The position numbers and the translations under genes are program-made. The notes beneath the pieces were generated by a model. It made no database searches, was not told where the DNA came from, and worked only from the letters and a program-made list of their open reading frames with translations. From Aquabacterium sp. (lineage in GTDB: Bacteria; Pseudomonadota; Gammaproteobacteria; Burkholderiales; Burkholderiaceae_C), in the NCBI GenBank assembly GCA_023150345.1, contig JAKLLB010000003.1:53950-117949 (forward strand): DNA of 64,000 nt. Reading direction: 5' to 3'. How positions within the stretch are numbered: position 1 is the stretch's first letter; each line of letters begins with the position of its first letter. This document shows, piece after piece, positions 27,158 through 38,367 of this stretch.

Positions 27158-29962
27158 TCAGTGCGCTTGCTCCCAGTTGGGTCCGGCGCCCACCTCCACC
27201 AGCAAGGGTACCGAGAGATCGGCCACGCCACCCATCAGGCGAGGCAGTTCGGCGCGCACCCACTTGAGCTCGTCATGCGGCACCTCGAGCACCAGCTCGT
27301 CGTGCACCTGCATCACGATGGCGCTGCGTCGATGCTGCGCGTCCAGCGCATTCTGCACCGACAGCATGGCCAGCTTGATCAGGTCGGCCGCCGTGCCCTG
27401 CATCGGCGCGTTGATCGCCTGACGCTCAGCAGCCGAGCGACGCGGGCCGTTGCCGCCGCGGATGTCGGGCAGCTCGATGCGGCGGCCGAACAGTGTCTCC
27501 ACATAGCCACGCGCGGCGGCCTGCGCGCGGGTGTCGTCCATGTAGCGCTTGACGCCGGCAAAGCGGGCGAAATAGCGGTCGATGTAGTCCCTGGCGGCCT
27601 TTTGCTCGATGCCCAGCGCCTGCGCCAATCCGAACGCCCCCATGCCGTAGATGAGGCCGAAGTTGATGGTCTTGGCATACCGACGCTGCTCGGAGGTGAC
27701 CGCCTGCGGCTCCAGGTTGAACACCTCCGCCGCAGTGGCCCGGTGCACATCCATGCCTTCGGCGAACGCCCGGGTCAGGCCGGGGTCGCCGCTGATGTGG
27801 GCCATGATGCGCAACTCGATCTGGGAGTAGTCGGCGGAGACGATGACGTGGTCCGGCGGCGCGATGAATGCCTCGCGCACCCGCCGGCCTTCGGCGGTGC
27901 GGATGGGGATGTTCTGCAGGTTGGGATCGTTGCTGGCCAGGCGCCCGGTAACCGCCACGGCCTGCGCGTAGTTGGTGTGCACGCGCCCGGTTTCGGGGTT
28001 CACCATCAGCGGCAGCTTGTCCGTGTAGGTGCCCTTGAGCTTGGCCAGGCTGCGATGCTCGAGGATGCGCGCCGGCAGTGGGTAGTCGGCCGCCAGTTCC
28101 TGCAGCACCTCCTCGTCGGTGCTGGGCGCCCCCGAGGCGGTCTTCTTGCGCACCGGCAGGCCCAGGCGGCCGAAGAGAATCTCACCAATCTGCTTGGGCG
28201 AGCCCAAGTTGAAGGGCTGGCCCGCAATCTCGTGGGCCTGACGCTCCAATTGCAGCATACGCTCGGCGAGCTCATGGCTCTGGCGGGCCAGCACGACCGC
28301 ATCGACCAGCACCCCATGGCGCTCGATGCGCGCCAGCAGCGCCGACACCGGCATCTCGATGTCCTCGTAGACACGGCGCAGACCGGGCGCTTGCTCCAGG
28401 CGCGGCCACAGCGCCTGGTGGACATGCAGCGTCATCTCGCTGTCCTCGCCGCTGTACTCGGTGGCTCGCTCGACGTCCACCTGCGAGAACGGGATCTGGT
28501 TCGCGCCCTTGCCACACACGTCCTCGTAGCTCAGGCCGCGGCGCCCCAGGTGCCGCTCGGCCAGCTTCTCCAGGCTGTGCGCCAGATGGGCCTCGAGCAC
28601 GTAGCTCTGCAACATCGTGTCGTGCCGCCAGCCACGCACCGCGATGCCATGATTGGCCAGGACATGGGTGTCGTACTTCGTGTTCTGCCCGACCTTGGCC
28701 GAGTGCTCGTCCTCCAGCCACGGCTTGAGCTCGGCCAGCGCGAGATCGAGCGACAGCTGCGTCGGTGCCCCGGGGTAGTCGTGCCTGAGCGGTACATAGG
28801 CCGCCTCGCCCGGTCGCACGGCGAACGACAGGCCGACGATGCGGGCGCGCATCGGGTCCAGCGAATCGGTCTCGGTGTCCAGTGCCACCAGCGCGGCTGC
28901 CCGCAGACGTTCGATCCAGTGCGACAGACGCTCGGCATCGAGCACGGTTTCGTAGTGTCGCGCCAGCGGCTCGGGCGGCAGCCCCGCATCCGATGCCGTC
29001 GGCCCGCCCTCATGCCGCCCGACCGCAGCCGGCGCGGCGGCGGCCGAAACCCCGAGATCGGCCTCGAGCTCGCGCCGCCAGGACTTGAAGCCGTGGCGCT
29101 CGTAGAACGCCAGCAGGCCGGACCGATCCACAGGCAGCAGCGCCAGCGCCTCGATCGATGGCCAACCCGATATATGAGCGGCCAGGTCGCAGTCGGTCAC
29201 CACGGTGACCAGTCGCCGCCCTTGCGGCAGCCAGTCGAGCGCGCGCCGCAGGTTCTCGCCGGCCACGCCCTTGATGGTCGGCGCCGCGGCCATCACACCG
29301 TCCAGTGAGCCGTACTCGGCCAGCCACCGCGCGGCCGTCTTCGGGCCCACCTTGTCGACACCTGGCACGTTGTCGACCGTGTCGCCGATGAGCGCAAGGT
29401 AGTCGACGATGCGCGCCGGCGGCACGCCGAACTTGGCCTGCACGCCCGCGCTATCGAGCCGCTCGTTGGACATCGTGTTGATCAAGGTGACACGATCGTT
29501 CACCAACTGGGCCAGGTCCTTGTCGCCCGTGGAAATGACGACCTGATGGCCGGCGCCGGACGCCGCACGCGCCAACGTGCCGATGGCGTCGTCGGCCTCG
29601 ATGCCGGGCACCTGCAAGACGGGCCAACCCAGCAGGCGCACCACCTCGTGGATGGGCTCGATCTGCAGGCGCAGGTCGTCGGGCATCGGGGCGCGGTGCG
29701 CCTTGTATTCGGGGTACCACTCATCGCGGAAGGTCGGACCCGGGGCATCGAACACGCAGGCAGCGTGGCCGTGGCCGCCCGAGCCCAGCACCTGGTCGCG
29801 CAAGCGCTTCATCATGGCGATGAAGCCATGGATGGCCCCGGTGGGGAAGCCCTGCGGACTGCGCAGGTCGGGCATCGCGTGATAGGCGCGGTAGAGGTAG
29901 CTGGAGCCGTCGACCAGCAGCAGCAGCGGTTGCGGGGAAGCAGGCGTTTCCATGGCGTGCAT
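27158..29962 (-). CDS. polA: DNA polymerase I
   Basis: 934 residues, with all three domains: 5'-3' flap nuclease (about 1-300; LLLVDGSSYLYRAYHAMP), proofreading 3'-5' exonuclease (about 330-530) and family A polymerase (to the C-terminus). Proofreading looks active: acidic DTE in ALDTETDSLDP, the YDTH segment and YSGEDSEMTL are kept. Polymerase motifs SADYSQIELR (motif A) and RYAKTINFGLIYGMG (O-helix) and QVHDELVLEVP (motif C) are visible. Divergent from thrB with 68 bases between. Confidence 0.98.
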   Translation of the reverse strand: MHAMETPASPQPLLLLVDGSSYLYRAYHAMPDLRSPQGFPTGAIHGFIAMMKRLRDQVLGSGGHGHAACVFDAPGPTFRDEWYPEYKAHRAPMPDDLRLQIEPIHEVVRLLGWPVLQVPGIEADDAIGTLARAASGAGHQVVISTGDKDLAQLVNDRVTLINTMSNERLDSAGVQAKFGVPPARIVDYLALIGDTVDNVPGVDKVGPKTAARWLAEYGSLDGVMAAAPTIKGVAGENLRRALDWLPQGRRLVTVVTDCDLAAHISGWPSIEALALLPVDRSGLLAFYERHGFKSWRRELEADLGVSAAAAPAAVGRHEGGPTASDAGLPPEPLARHYETVLDAERLSHWIERLRAAALVALDTETDSLDPMRARIVGLSFAVRPGEAAYVPLRHDYPGAPTQLSLDLALAELKPWLEDEHSAKVGQNTKYDTHVLANHGIAVRGWRHDTMLQSYVLEAHLAHSLEKLAERHLGRRGLSYEDVCGKGANQIPFSQVDVERATEYSGEDSEMTLHVHQALWPRLEQAPGLRRVYEDIEMPVSALLARIERHGVLVDAVVLARQSHELAERMLQLERQAHEIAGQPFNLGSPKQIGEILFGRLGLPVRKKTASGAPSTDEEVLQELAADYPLPARILEHRSLAKLKGTYTDKLPLMVNPETGRVHTNYAQAVAVTGRLASNDPNLQNIPIRTAEGRRVREAFIAPPDHVIVSADYSQIELRIMAHISGDPGLTRAFAEGMDVHRATAAEVFNLEPQAVTSEQRRYAKTINFGLIYGMGAFGLAQALGIEQKAARDYIDRYFARFAGVKRYMDDTRAQAAARGYVETLFGRRIELPDIRGGNGPRRSAAERQAINAPMQGTAADLIKLAMLSVQNALDAQHRRSAIVMQVHDELVLEVPHDELKWVRAELPRLMGGVADLSVPLLVEVGAGPNWEQAH

Positions 29963-30018
29963 TGTGGCGGCCCCGAGCGCCCGGCGAGCACGGGTCGCCC
30001 CCGGGCCCGACAGGCTCC

Positions 30019-30024
30019 TAGAAT
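30019..30024 (+). promoter_or_regulatory. -10 box of thrB, possibly leaderless
   Basis: TAGAAT ends seven bases before the thrB ATG (TAGAATGCGCCGATG). Transcription starting six or seven bases downstream of the box would begin at the start codon itself, giving a leaderless mRNA. No ribosome-binding site is visible. No clear -35 box at normal spacing. Confidence 0.4.
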
Positions 30025-30030
30025 GCGCCG

Positions 30031-30999
30031 ATGGCTGTCTTCACCACGGTGTCCGCCCAAGAGGCCGCCGCGCTGCTGGCCCGCCTGGACGCTGGCGAAC
30101 TGCTGGCGCTGGATGGCATCGGCTCAGGCATCGAGAACACCAACTACTACGTCGACAGCACCCGCGGTCGCTGGGTGCTCACGCTGTTCGAGCGGCTGAC
30201 GTTCGAACAACTGCCCTTCTATCTGCGGCTGATGCAGCACCTGGCGCAACGCGGCCTGCCGGTACCCGAGCCTCGCGTTGACGCTCAGGGCCAGATCCTT
30301 CATTGCGTCGCCGGAAAGCCGGCAGCGCTGGTCAACGCACTGGCGGGCCACCCGCAGCTGGCCCCTGACCTGCACCACTGCGCGCAGCTCGGTGCGCTGC
30401 TGGCACGCATGCATCTGGCCGTGGTCGACTTCCCCCTCGAGCAGCCCAACCTTCGCGGCCTGGCCTGGTGGTGCGACATGGCCCCGAAGCTGCTGCCGCA
30501 CCTCGGCGCCGCACAACGAGGCTTGCTCGCCGATGAACTGGCGTTCCAGCAGCAGCTGGCCCACTCGCCGGCGTACGCCGCCTTGCCCAGAGGTGCCGTG
30601 CATGCCGACCTGTTTCGCGACAATGCGGTCTTCGACGGTCTGACCGGCCACGAGAAGCTCACCGGCTGCTTCGACTTCTATTTCGCCGGGACCGATACCT
30701 ATGTCTACGATCTGGCGGTATGCCTGAACGACTGGTGCATCGACGACGAGTCCGGACGACTCGACGATACGCGCGCGGCCGCGCTGGTTCAGGCCTACGA
30801 ACAGTTCCGCCCGCTGGCCGCCGCCGAGGCGCGGCTGCTCCCCGCGCTCATGCGGGCAGCGGCGCTGCGGTTCTGGCTGTCGCGCCTGGGTGACCTGCAT
30901 CTGCCCAGGCAGGCCGCGCTGCTCGAACCCAAGGATCCCACGCACTTCGAGCGGGTGCTGCGCGAGCGCGTGGCTGATCCGTGGCACCCGACACGATGA
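30031..30999 (+). CDS. thrB: Homoserine kinase (choline-kinase-like type)
   Basis: Phosphorylates homoserine on the way to threonine. 322 residues, a member of the aminoglycoside phosphotransferase/choline kinase fold used as ThrB in many beta- and gammaproteobacteria, not the GHMP type. Active site HADLFRDN with His191, Asp193 and Asn198; second acidic motif CFDFYFAGTDTYVYDLA. The N-terminal IGSGIENTNYYV segment is the nucleotide loop. Neighbours are not threonine genes; the membrane protein downstream is 19 bases away and may be co-transcribed. Confidence 0.94.
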   Translation: MAVFTTVSAQEAAALLARLDAGELLALDGIGSGIENTNYYVDSTRGRWVLTLFERLTFEQLPFYLRLMQHLAQRGLPVPEPRVDAQGQILHCVAGKPAALVNALAGHPQLAPDLHHCAQLGALLARMHLAVVDFPLEQPNLRGLAWWCDMAPKLLPHLGAAQRGLLADELAFQQQLAHSPAYAALPRGAVHADLFRDNAVFDGLTGHEKLTGCFDFYFAGTDTYVYDLAVCLNDWCIDDESGRLDDTRAAALVQAYEQFRPLAAAEARLLPALMRAAALRFWLSRLGDLHLPRQAALLEPKDPTHFERVLRERVADPWHPTR

Positions 31000-31018
31000 C
31001 ATCAGTTCGCTTCACATC

Positions 31019-31867
31019 ATGGGTTTGAAACTGCGCGAGGTGCCCGCATCGCAGGGTGCGCTGTGGCTGCGCCAGGGCTTGCTGGCGTTCGGCCGGCGAC
31101 CGGTGGGCTACATGGCGTTGTTCGTCGCCTACTTCGCGGCCTTCTCGCTGGTCGGCGCCCTCACCGTGGTGGGTGAGTGGCTCGCGTTGGCATCGGTGCC
31201 CATGCTGTCGCTGGCCTACATGGCTGCCACACGCGACGTACTCGAGGGGCGGCCCGTGCGCATCTCGCACCTGCTGGCCGTTTGGCGCACGCCCAGGCCC
31301 ACCCGCCGACATGCCCTGGTGTTATGCGCGAGCTTCGGTGCACTGCTGCTCGCCGGTTTCGCCCTGATCAATTCGGCTGCGGGCGCCGAATTGGCCGAGG
31401 CGCTGCAGCCACTGTCGAAGCCGCAGCGCACGGCAGCCGATCTGGCCGAGGTGTTCACCCATCCGGCCGTGGTCAGGCACTTGAACCTGACCATGACGCT
31501 GATGGCCGTGATCTCGGTGCCGTACTGGCACGCGCTGGCGCTGGTGCACTGGGGGCGGCAAGGCGCACTGCAGGCGCTGTTTTCCAGCCTGCTGGGGTTG
31601 TGGCGCACGCGGGGTGCATTCGTGCTGTTCCTGGTCAGCTTCCTCGGTCTGTCGATGGCCACGGCCGTGCTCATCGGGCTGGTGGCTGCGTTGCTGGCAT
31701 TGGCGATCGGCGCAGGACCGCTGGTGCTCGCCATCGGAACCGCGGCCTGGCTCGGCATGGCGGCGTTGTTCTATGCCAGTCAGTGGTTCATGTTCGCCGA
31801 CACCTTCGAGTTGCCGACCGACGAGCCCCCGGCGGAATTGCCCGAACCAGCGACGCCCCCGACCTGA
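31019..31867 (+). CDS. BPSS1780-type membrane protein
   Basis: 282-residue integral membrane protein with about six helices, beginning MGLKLREVPASQGALWLRQG, the pattern of the BPSS1780 family found next to thrB in many Burkholderiales (from memory). No catalytic motif or signal peptide is visible; function is unknown. The start lies 19 bases after the thrB stop. Its stop overlaps the ATG of the PadR-like gene by one base (TGATG), so the two are translated together. Confidence 0.75.
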   Translation: MGLKLREVPASQGALWLRQGLLAFGRRPVGYMALFVAYFAAFSLVGALTVVGEWLALASVPMLSLAYMAATRDVLEGRPVRISHLLAVWRTPRPTRRHALVLCASFGALLLAGFALINSAAGAELAEALQPLSKPQRTAADLAEVFTHPAVVRHLNLTMTLMAVISVPYWHALALVHWGRQGALQALFSSLLGLWRTRGAFVLFLVSFLGLSMATAVLIGLVAALLALAIGAGPLVLAIGTAAWLGMAALFYASQWFMFADTFELPTDEPPAELPEPATPPT

Positions 31868-32433
31868 TGTCGCTGCCACACGCACTGCTGACCGCCTTGC
31901 TCGAGCAGCCGGGTTCGGGCTCCGACCTGGCGCAGCGCTTCGACCGCTCGATCGGCCACTTCTGGAACGCCACCCACCAACAGATCTACCGCGAGCTTGC
32001 GCGGCTGCAGGCGCAAGGCCTCGTGCAATCCCACCCGATCGAGAACACCCGCGGCCGCAAGCGGGCCTACCGCATCCTGCCCGCCGGACGCCAGGAACTG
32101 GCGCGGTGGGTCGGCGAACCGGCCGCGGCGTCGCCGCTGCGAGACGCGCTCATGGTGCGCCTGCGCGCCGAGGCTCTGGTGGGGCCCACGGCCCTGGTCG
32201 ATGAGATCCGGCAGCGGCTCCATGCGCACCGCGCGCAACTCGAGCTCTACCTGGATATCGAGCGTCGCGACTTCCCGCCCATCGAAGACGCCGAACCGCG
32301 CCCGCGTGCCCTGCAGCACCTGGTGCTGCATGCAGGCATCCTCTACGAGCGCAACTGGATCGATGTGCTCGAGCAAGCGCTGGGCATCCTCGACCAGCCG
32401 GCGCCGAGGCCCAGAGCACGATCGCGGTCGTGA
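31867..32433 (+). CDS. PadR-family transcriptional regulator
   Basis: 188 residues: N-terminal winged helix (LPHALLTALLEQPGSGSDLAQRFDRSIGHFWNATHQQIYRELARLQAQGLV) with the wing VRHxxEN-type GRKRAYRIL, then a C-terminal helical dimer domain typical of PadR-s2 members. PadR repressors usually control adjacent transporters or detoxification genes in response to phenolics or drugs. One-base overlap with the membrane protein gene suggests that protein is the target or shares its control. Trigger unknown. Confidence 0.85.
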   Translation: MSLPHALLTALLEQPGSGSDLAQRFDRSIGHFWNATHQQIYRELARLQAQGLVQSHPIENTRGRKRAYRILPAGRQELARWVGEPAAASPLRDALMVRLRAEALVGPTALVDEIRQRLHAHRAQLELYLDIERRDFPPIEDAEPRPRALQHLVLHAGILYERNWIDVLEQALGILDQPAPRPRARSRS

Positions 32434-32543
32434 GCGCTCGCATGGAGAACAGGCGCACGGTGCCTGGCACGCTGGAGGGGTCGCCAGGCGGTCTGCCACG
32501 CGGTGCGCTAAAGTGAGCCGCGCCTCAGACGCTGCCGCATGCC

Positions 32544-32792
32544 ATGAACCACACTCACCCACTTCGCCTGCACGCGGTCGCGCTGGCGCTGGCGGCCGCA
32601 GCGCTGTTGCCCGGCTGCGCCGTGATCACCGTCGCCGGTGCGGTCGTGGGCACGGCGGCGAGCGTCGCCGGCACCGCGATCGCCACCACGGCCAAGGTGA
32701 CCGGGCGGGTGATCGAGAAGACCGTCGATCTCGTGACCGGGCCCGACGCGCCGCCGTCAGCTGACGCTGCGGCCGGAGCCCCTGGGCGTTGA
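32544..32792 (+). CDS. Small lipoprotein
   Basis: 82 residues. The signal sequence ends in the lipobox LLPGC (Cys at about residue 25), giving a short mature lipoprotein that begins CAVITVAGAVVGTAASVAGTA. An alternating Ala/Val/Thr amphipathic segment, then VTGRVIEKTVDLVTG, follow. I recall a family of such small lipoproteins (NF038104-like) in betaproteobacteria; function unknown. Between the PadR gene and uvrD, its own unit. Confidence 0.78.
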   Translation: MNHTHPLRLHAVALALAAAALLPGCAVITVAGAVVGTAASVAGTAIATTAKVTGRVIEKTVDLVTGPDAPPSADAAAGAPGR

Positions 32793-32860
32793 TGACTGTC
32801 CGTCGATCGACGCCGCGCCGTCGCTTCGTGACCCGCAGCAAGCGCCCTTGGCGAGCGCCG

Positions 32861-35254
<2,394 letters not shown>

Positions 35255-35260
<6 letters not shown>

Positions 35261-35971
35261 CGAGCCATTCTAGAAGCGCACTCCATCGCAGCCCTGATGC
35301 TCGCCGTTGGCTGCGGCATTGCAGCCGCGCAACCACCCGCGCCGGCGCATTGCCCGCCGCGCAGCGCCCGCGTGACCGAGCACTTCCTGAGCGCCGACTG
35401 CGCCGACTGCTGGGCCGCACACGCACAGGTGCCGGCCGATGTCCGACCTGCCTCCCCTGTGAACGCAGGTTGGCGCCTCGACTGGATCGTGCCCACCGAC
35501 ACTGGCGATGGCGCCGCGTTGGCCTCCGCGGCGGTGACCGACGCGCCGGAACGCCTGGGGCGTGCGGGTTTGGCTGCACCCGCGGGTATGCAGAGCCTCG
35601 TCGTGCTCGACACCATTCGTCCCGCACCCGACACGCGCATGCAACTCGAGACGGGCCCTGCGTGGAGCGGCTACGTGGGCGTGAGACTGACCGTGCGTGG
35701 CCGGCTGCCCGCCGGCACCCAGGCCTGGGTGGCCCTCGTCGAGGAACTCGACCCGGGTGCCGAAGGTTCCGCCCAGCCCCGCGTCCTCGTGCGTCGTGTC
35801 GCCGGGCCGCTCGCGCTGCATGGCAAGGGCTCGCCAGCTCGCACGGAGCACCTGCGGGCAATTCGCTGGCCGGAGCAAGCGCTCGCGCACCGGGTGCGGG
35901 CCCGCGCCTGGATCGAGAGCACCGACGGCCGGATGCTCGGCATGGCCAGCGACACGTGCGCGCTGCGCTGA
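35255..35971 (+). CDS. Secreted protein of unknown function with CxxC motif
   Basis: 238 residues beginning MHRAILEAHSIAALMLAVGCG, a signal peptide with probable cleavage after AAA (near residue 25). The mature part has a cysteine in APAHCPP, then a CxxC motif in SADCADCWAAH, and a C-terminal cysteine pattern DTCALR. Otherwise it is rich in Ala, Arg and Val with beta-strand-like stretches. The CxxC hints at redox activity or a metal site, but no thioredoxin fold is recognisable. The start codon overlaps the uvrD start as the palindrome ATGCAT. Confidence 0.55.
35267..35272 (-). promoter_or_regulatory. -10 box of uvrD, possibly leaderless
   Basis: Minus strand reads TAGAATGGCTCGATG: a TAGAAT box ending seven bases before the uvrD start codon. 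The expected initiation point falls on the ATG itself, so the transcript may lack a 5' leader; no ribosome site precedes the ATG. The pattern matches that at thrB. Confidence 0.4.
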
Positions 35972-36019
35972 ACGGCTTGGTCGAGCGACGCCAGATCGCG
36001 ACCGTGAATCACGTTATGC

Positions 36020-36050
36020 AATGCAACGCATTCGCATTTCTGTTTAGAAT
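36020..36050 (+). promoter_or_regulatory. Promoter with Fur-like inverted repeat for the DUF1513 gene
   Basis: A -10 box TAGAAT at 36045-36050 is preceded by the perfect inverted repeat AATGC-AAC-GCATT at 36020-36032, which would cover the -35 region (about 36022-36027). The repeat and the flanking GCATTT resemble the AT-rich hexamers of Fur boxes but match the classic consensus only in part. DUF1513 genes are often in iron-uptake clusters, which is why Fur is suggested. Confidence 0.4.
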
Positions 36051-36084
36051 AGACGACCGTTTCGGCCATACGCCAAACCCTCCC

Positions 36085-37197
36085 ATGCATCACCGCCGCA
36101 GTCTTCTCGCCCTGGCAGCCGCCGTCGCTGCCTTTCCACTGTCTGTTCGCTCCCAAGCGGCGGAACAGCAGCCCGTTCGTGTAGCCGGCGGCTGGCGCAT
36201 GCATGGCCGCGACTACCAGGTGGGCACCCTGCAGGTTCACTGGGACGACGCACGCATCGAGATCGAGTCCGCTGTGACCGTGCCGAGCCGTCCGCATGCC
36301 GTCGTGCCGGAAGCCCACGGCGGTTTCATGGCGGTGGCCACGCGTCCAGGCACCTGGATGCTGCGCGTGGACGCCCAGGGCCGGGTGGCGCAGCAGGTCA
36401 CCATGGCCGACGAAGGCGATGCACGCACGCTGGACGGGCACGTCGTCGCCAGCCGGGATGGCCAATGGCTCTACTCCGGCGAGACCGACCGCCGCAGCGG
36501 CGAGGGCTGGGTCAGTGTGCGAGACGCGCGCACCCTGCGCAAGGTTGCCCAGTTCCGTACGGGCGGCATCGACCCGCACCAGATCCTCGTCGCCGACGAC
36601 GACATGCTGCTGGTGGCCAATGGCGGCATCCCGCGCACGCCCACCGGCGGCAAGCGCGATCTCGACCAGATGGATCCGGCGTTGGTGCGGCTGAACCCCG
36701 GCAATGGCGAAGTGCTGGGCGAGTGGAAGCTGCCCGACCGCCGGCTGAGCCCGCACCACATCGCGTGGAATCACCCGACGCAGCCCGACCAGCGCAGGCT
36801 CCTGGGCATCGGACTGCAGGCCGAGCACGACCATGCCGCCCAGAGGCGCGAAGCGCCGCTGCTGGCGGTATGGGATGGCCAGCGCCTGCGCATTCCGCGT
36901 CAACCGGTGGTGGAGGGCTATGCCGGCGACGTGGCCGCAGGCCCGGATGGCGGCTTCGTCCTCACGGCGCAATTTGCAGACCGCATCGTGATGTGGCGCC
37001 CCGGCCACCCGGACGAACTCACGCCCATCGGCCAGGTCCAGAACCCGTGCGGGCTGTGGCCGCTGGATGGCGCGCAGGGCGTCATCGCCGGTGGCGGCCT
37101 GGGACTGGCGCGTTGGCACGCCCGTGATCCGGCTCGCATGCTGCGCTGGCCAGCCGGGCTGTCGGCCGACAACCACTGGGCCGTGCTCGCCGCGTAG
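36085..37197 (+). CDS. DUF1513 periplasmic protein
   Basis: 370 residues with a Tat-like N-terminus (HHRRSLLALAAAVAAFPLS) and likely beta-propeller body: repeated WD-like blades such as HAVVPEAHGGFMAVATRPGTWMLRV and DGQWLYSGETD. The DPHQILV, ANGGIPRTP and SPHHIAWN segments are features I associate with the DUF1513 family, which is found beside imelysin-type iron-uptake genes in other proteobacteria; here no such partner is present. Function unknown. ATG at 36085 follows a promoter with a Fur-like repeat. Confidence 0.75.
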   Translation: MHHRRSLLALAAAVAAFPLSVRSQAAEQQPVRVAGGWRMHGRDYQVGTLQVHWDDARIEIESAVTVPSRPHAVVPEAHGGFMAVATRPGTWMLRVDAQGRVAQQVTMADEGDARTLDGHVVASRDGQWLYSGETDRRSGEGWVSVRDARTLRKVAQFRTGGIDPHQILVADDDMLLVANGGIPRTPTGGKRDLDQMDPALVRLNPGNGEVLGEWKLPDRRLSPHHIAWNHPTQPDQRRLLGIGLQAEHDHAAQRREAPLLAVWDGQRLRIPRQPVVEGYAGDVAAGPDGGFVLTAQFADRIVMWRPGHPDELTPIGQVQNPCGLWPLDGAQGVIAGGGLGLARWHARDPARMLRWPAGLSADNHWAVLAA

Positions 37198-37205
37198 AAT
37201 CAGCC

Positions 37206-37231
37206 ACCGGGCCCTCATTCTGGCGCCCGGT
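37206..37231 (+). terminator. Stem-loop after the DUF1513 gene
   Basis: ACCGGGC (37206-37212) pairs with GCCCGGT (37225-37231), 7 bp with a 12-base loop, followed by TTTCACC. It begins nine bases after the DUF1513 stop. It could terminate that gene or be part of the guaC leader, since TAGAAT at 37195-37200 may be a guaC -10 box. Confidence 0.5.
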
Positions 37232-37367
37232 TTCACCGCACGCATCGCCCACGTGTCCATGGAGGCGCGCCGCGCGCGGCCGCCGGATCTCCAGCTCACG
37301 CGCTCGCAGCCCAGCGCCGGCACTGCACCAACGCCGCGCCTGTTCCCCCTGACGAGAGAGACCGGCG

Positions 37368-38345
37368 ATGGAGATCTTCGACTACGACAACATCCTGTTG
37401 CTGCCGCGCAAGTGCCGCGTCGACAGCCGCAGCGAGTGCGACACCTCGGTTGAGTTCGGCGGCCGCCGCTTCAAGCTGCCGGCCGTGCCGGCCAACATGA
37501 AGACGGTGGTCGACGAAGCCATCACCGAGCATCTGGCCGCCACCGGCCACTTCTACGTGATGCACAGATTCGATCTCGACACGGTGGCCTACGCACGGCG
37601 CATGCGCGACCAGGGCCTGTTCGTGTCGATCAGCTCGGGCGTCAAGCCGCACGACCGCGACACCATCGACCGCCTGGCCGCCGAGGGTGTGGGGGCCGAC
37701 TACATCACGATCGACATCGCGCACGGTCACGCCGAGAGCGTGCGCCACATGATCGAGCACATCAAGCAGCGCCTGCCGCAAGCCTTCGTGATCGCTGGCA
37801 ACGTGGGCACGCCCGAAGGCGTGATCGACCTCGAGAACTGGGGCGCCGATGCCACCAAGGTGGGTATCGGCCCTGGCAAGGTGTGCATCACGCGGCTGAA
37901 GACCGGCTTTGGCACCGGCGGCTGGCAACTCTCGGCGCTCAAGTGGTGCGCCCGCGTGGCCACCAAGCCCATCATCGCCGACGGCGGCATCCGCCACCAC
38001 GGCGACATCGCCAAGAGCGTGCGCTTCGGTGCCGCGATGGTGATGGTCGGCTCGCTGTTCGCGGGCCACGAGGAGTCGCCGGGACAGACCGTCGAAGTTG
38101 ATGGCCGGCTGTACAAGGAGTACTACGGCTCGGCCAGCGACTTCAACAAGGGCGAATACAAGCATGTCGAGGGCAAGCGCATCCTGGAACCCATCAAGGG
38201 TCGCCTGGCCGACACGCTGCGCGAGATGCGCGAGGATCTGCAAAGCTCCATCAGCTACGCCGGCGGTCGTACGCTGGCCGACCTGCGCAAGGTGAACTAC
38301 GTGATCCTGGGCGGCGAAAACGCGGGCGAACACCTGTTCATGTAG
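37368..38345 (+). CDS. guaC: GMP reductase
   Basis: NADPH-dependent conversion of GMP to IMP, part of purine salvage. 325 residues of the shorter bacterial GuaC form. Catalytic Cys173 sits in [22 protein letters not shown] near residue 43 and [14 protein letters not shown] are family motifs, and the C-terminal [20 protein letters not shown] closes the active site. The ATG at 37368 follows GAGAGAGACCGGCG. Leader of about 160 bases with a hairpin; no purine riboswitch pattern recognised. Confidence 0.95.
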   Translation: MEIFDYDNILLLPRKCRVDSRSECDTSVEFGGRRFKLPAVPANMKTVVDEAITEHLAATGHFYVMHRFDLDTVAYARRMRDQGLFVSISSGVKPHDRDTIDRLAAEGVGADYITIDIAHGHAESVRHMIEHIKQRLPQAFVIAGNVGTPEGVIDLENWGADATKVGIGPGKVCITRLKTGFGTGGWQLSALKWCARVATKPIIADGGIRHHGDIAKSVRFGAAMVMVGSLFAGHEESPGQTVEVDGRLYKEYYGSASDFNKGEYKHVEGKRILEPIKGRLADTLREMREDLQSSISYAGGRTLADLRKVNYVILGGENAGEHLFM

Positions 38346-38367
38346 CAGCTGCGCCGCCGCAGCAGCA

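Noticed and set aside
24672-29308. Long plus-strand frames opposite ppk and polA (812 and 715 codons)
   Set aside because: Shadows of the coding strand: no start signal, no family resemblance, and wobble-position GC favours the minus-strand genes.
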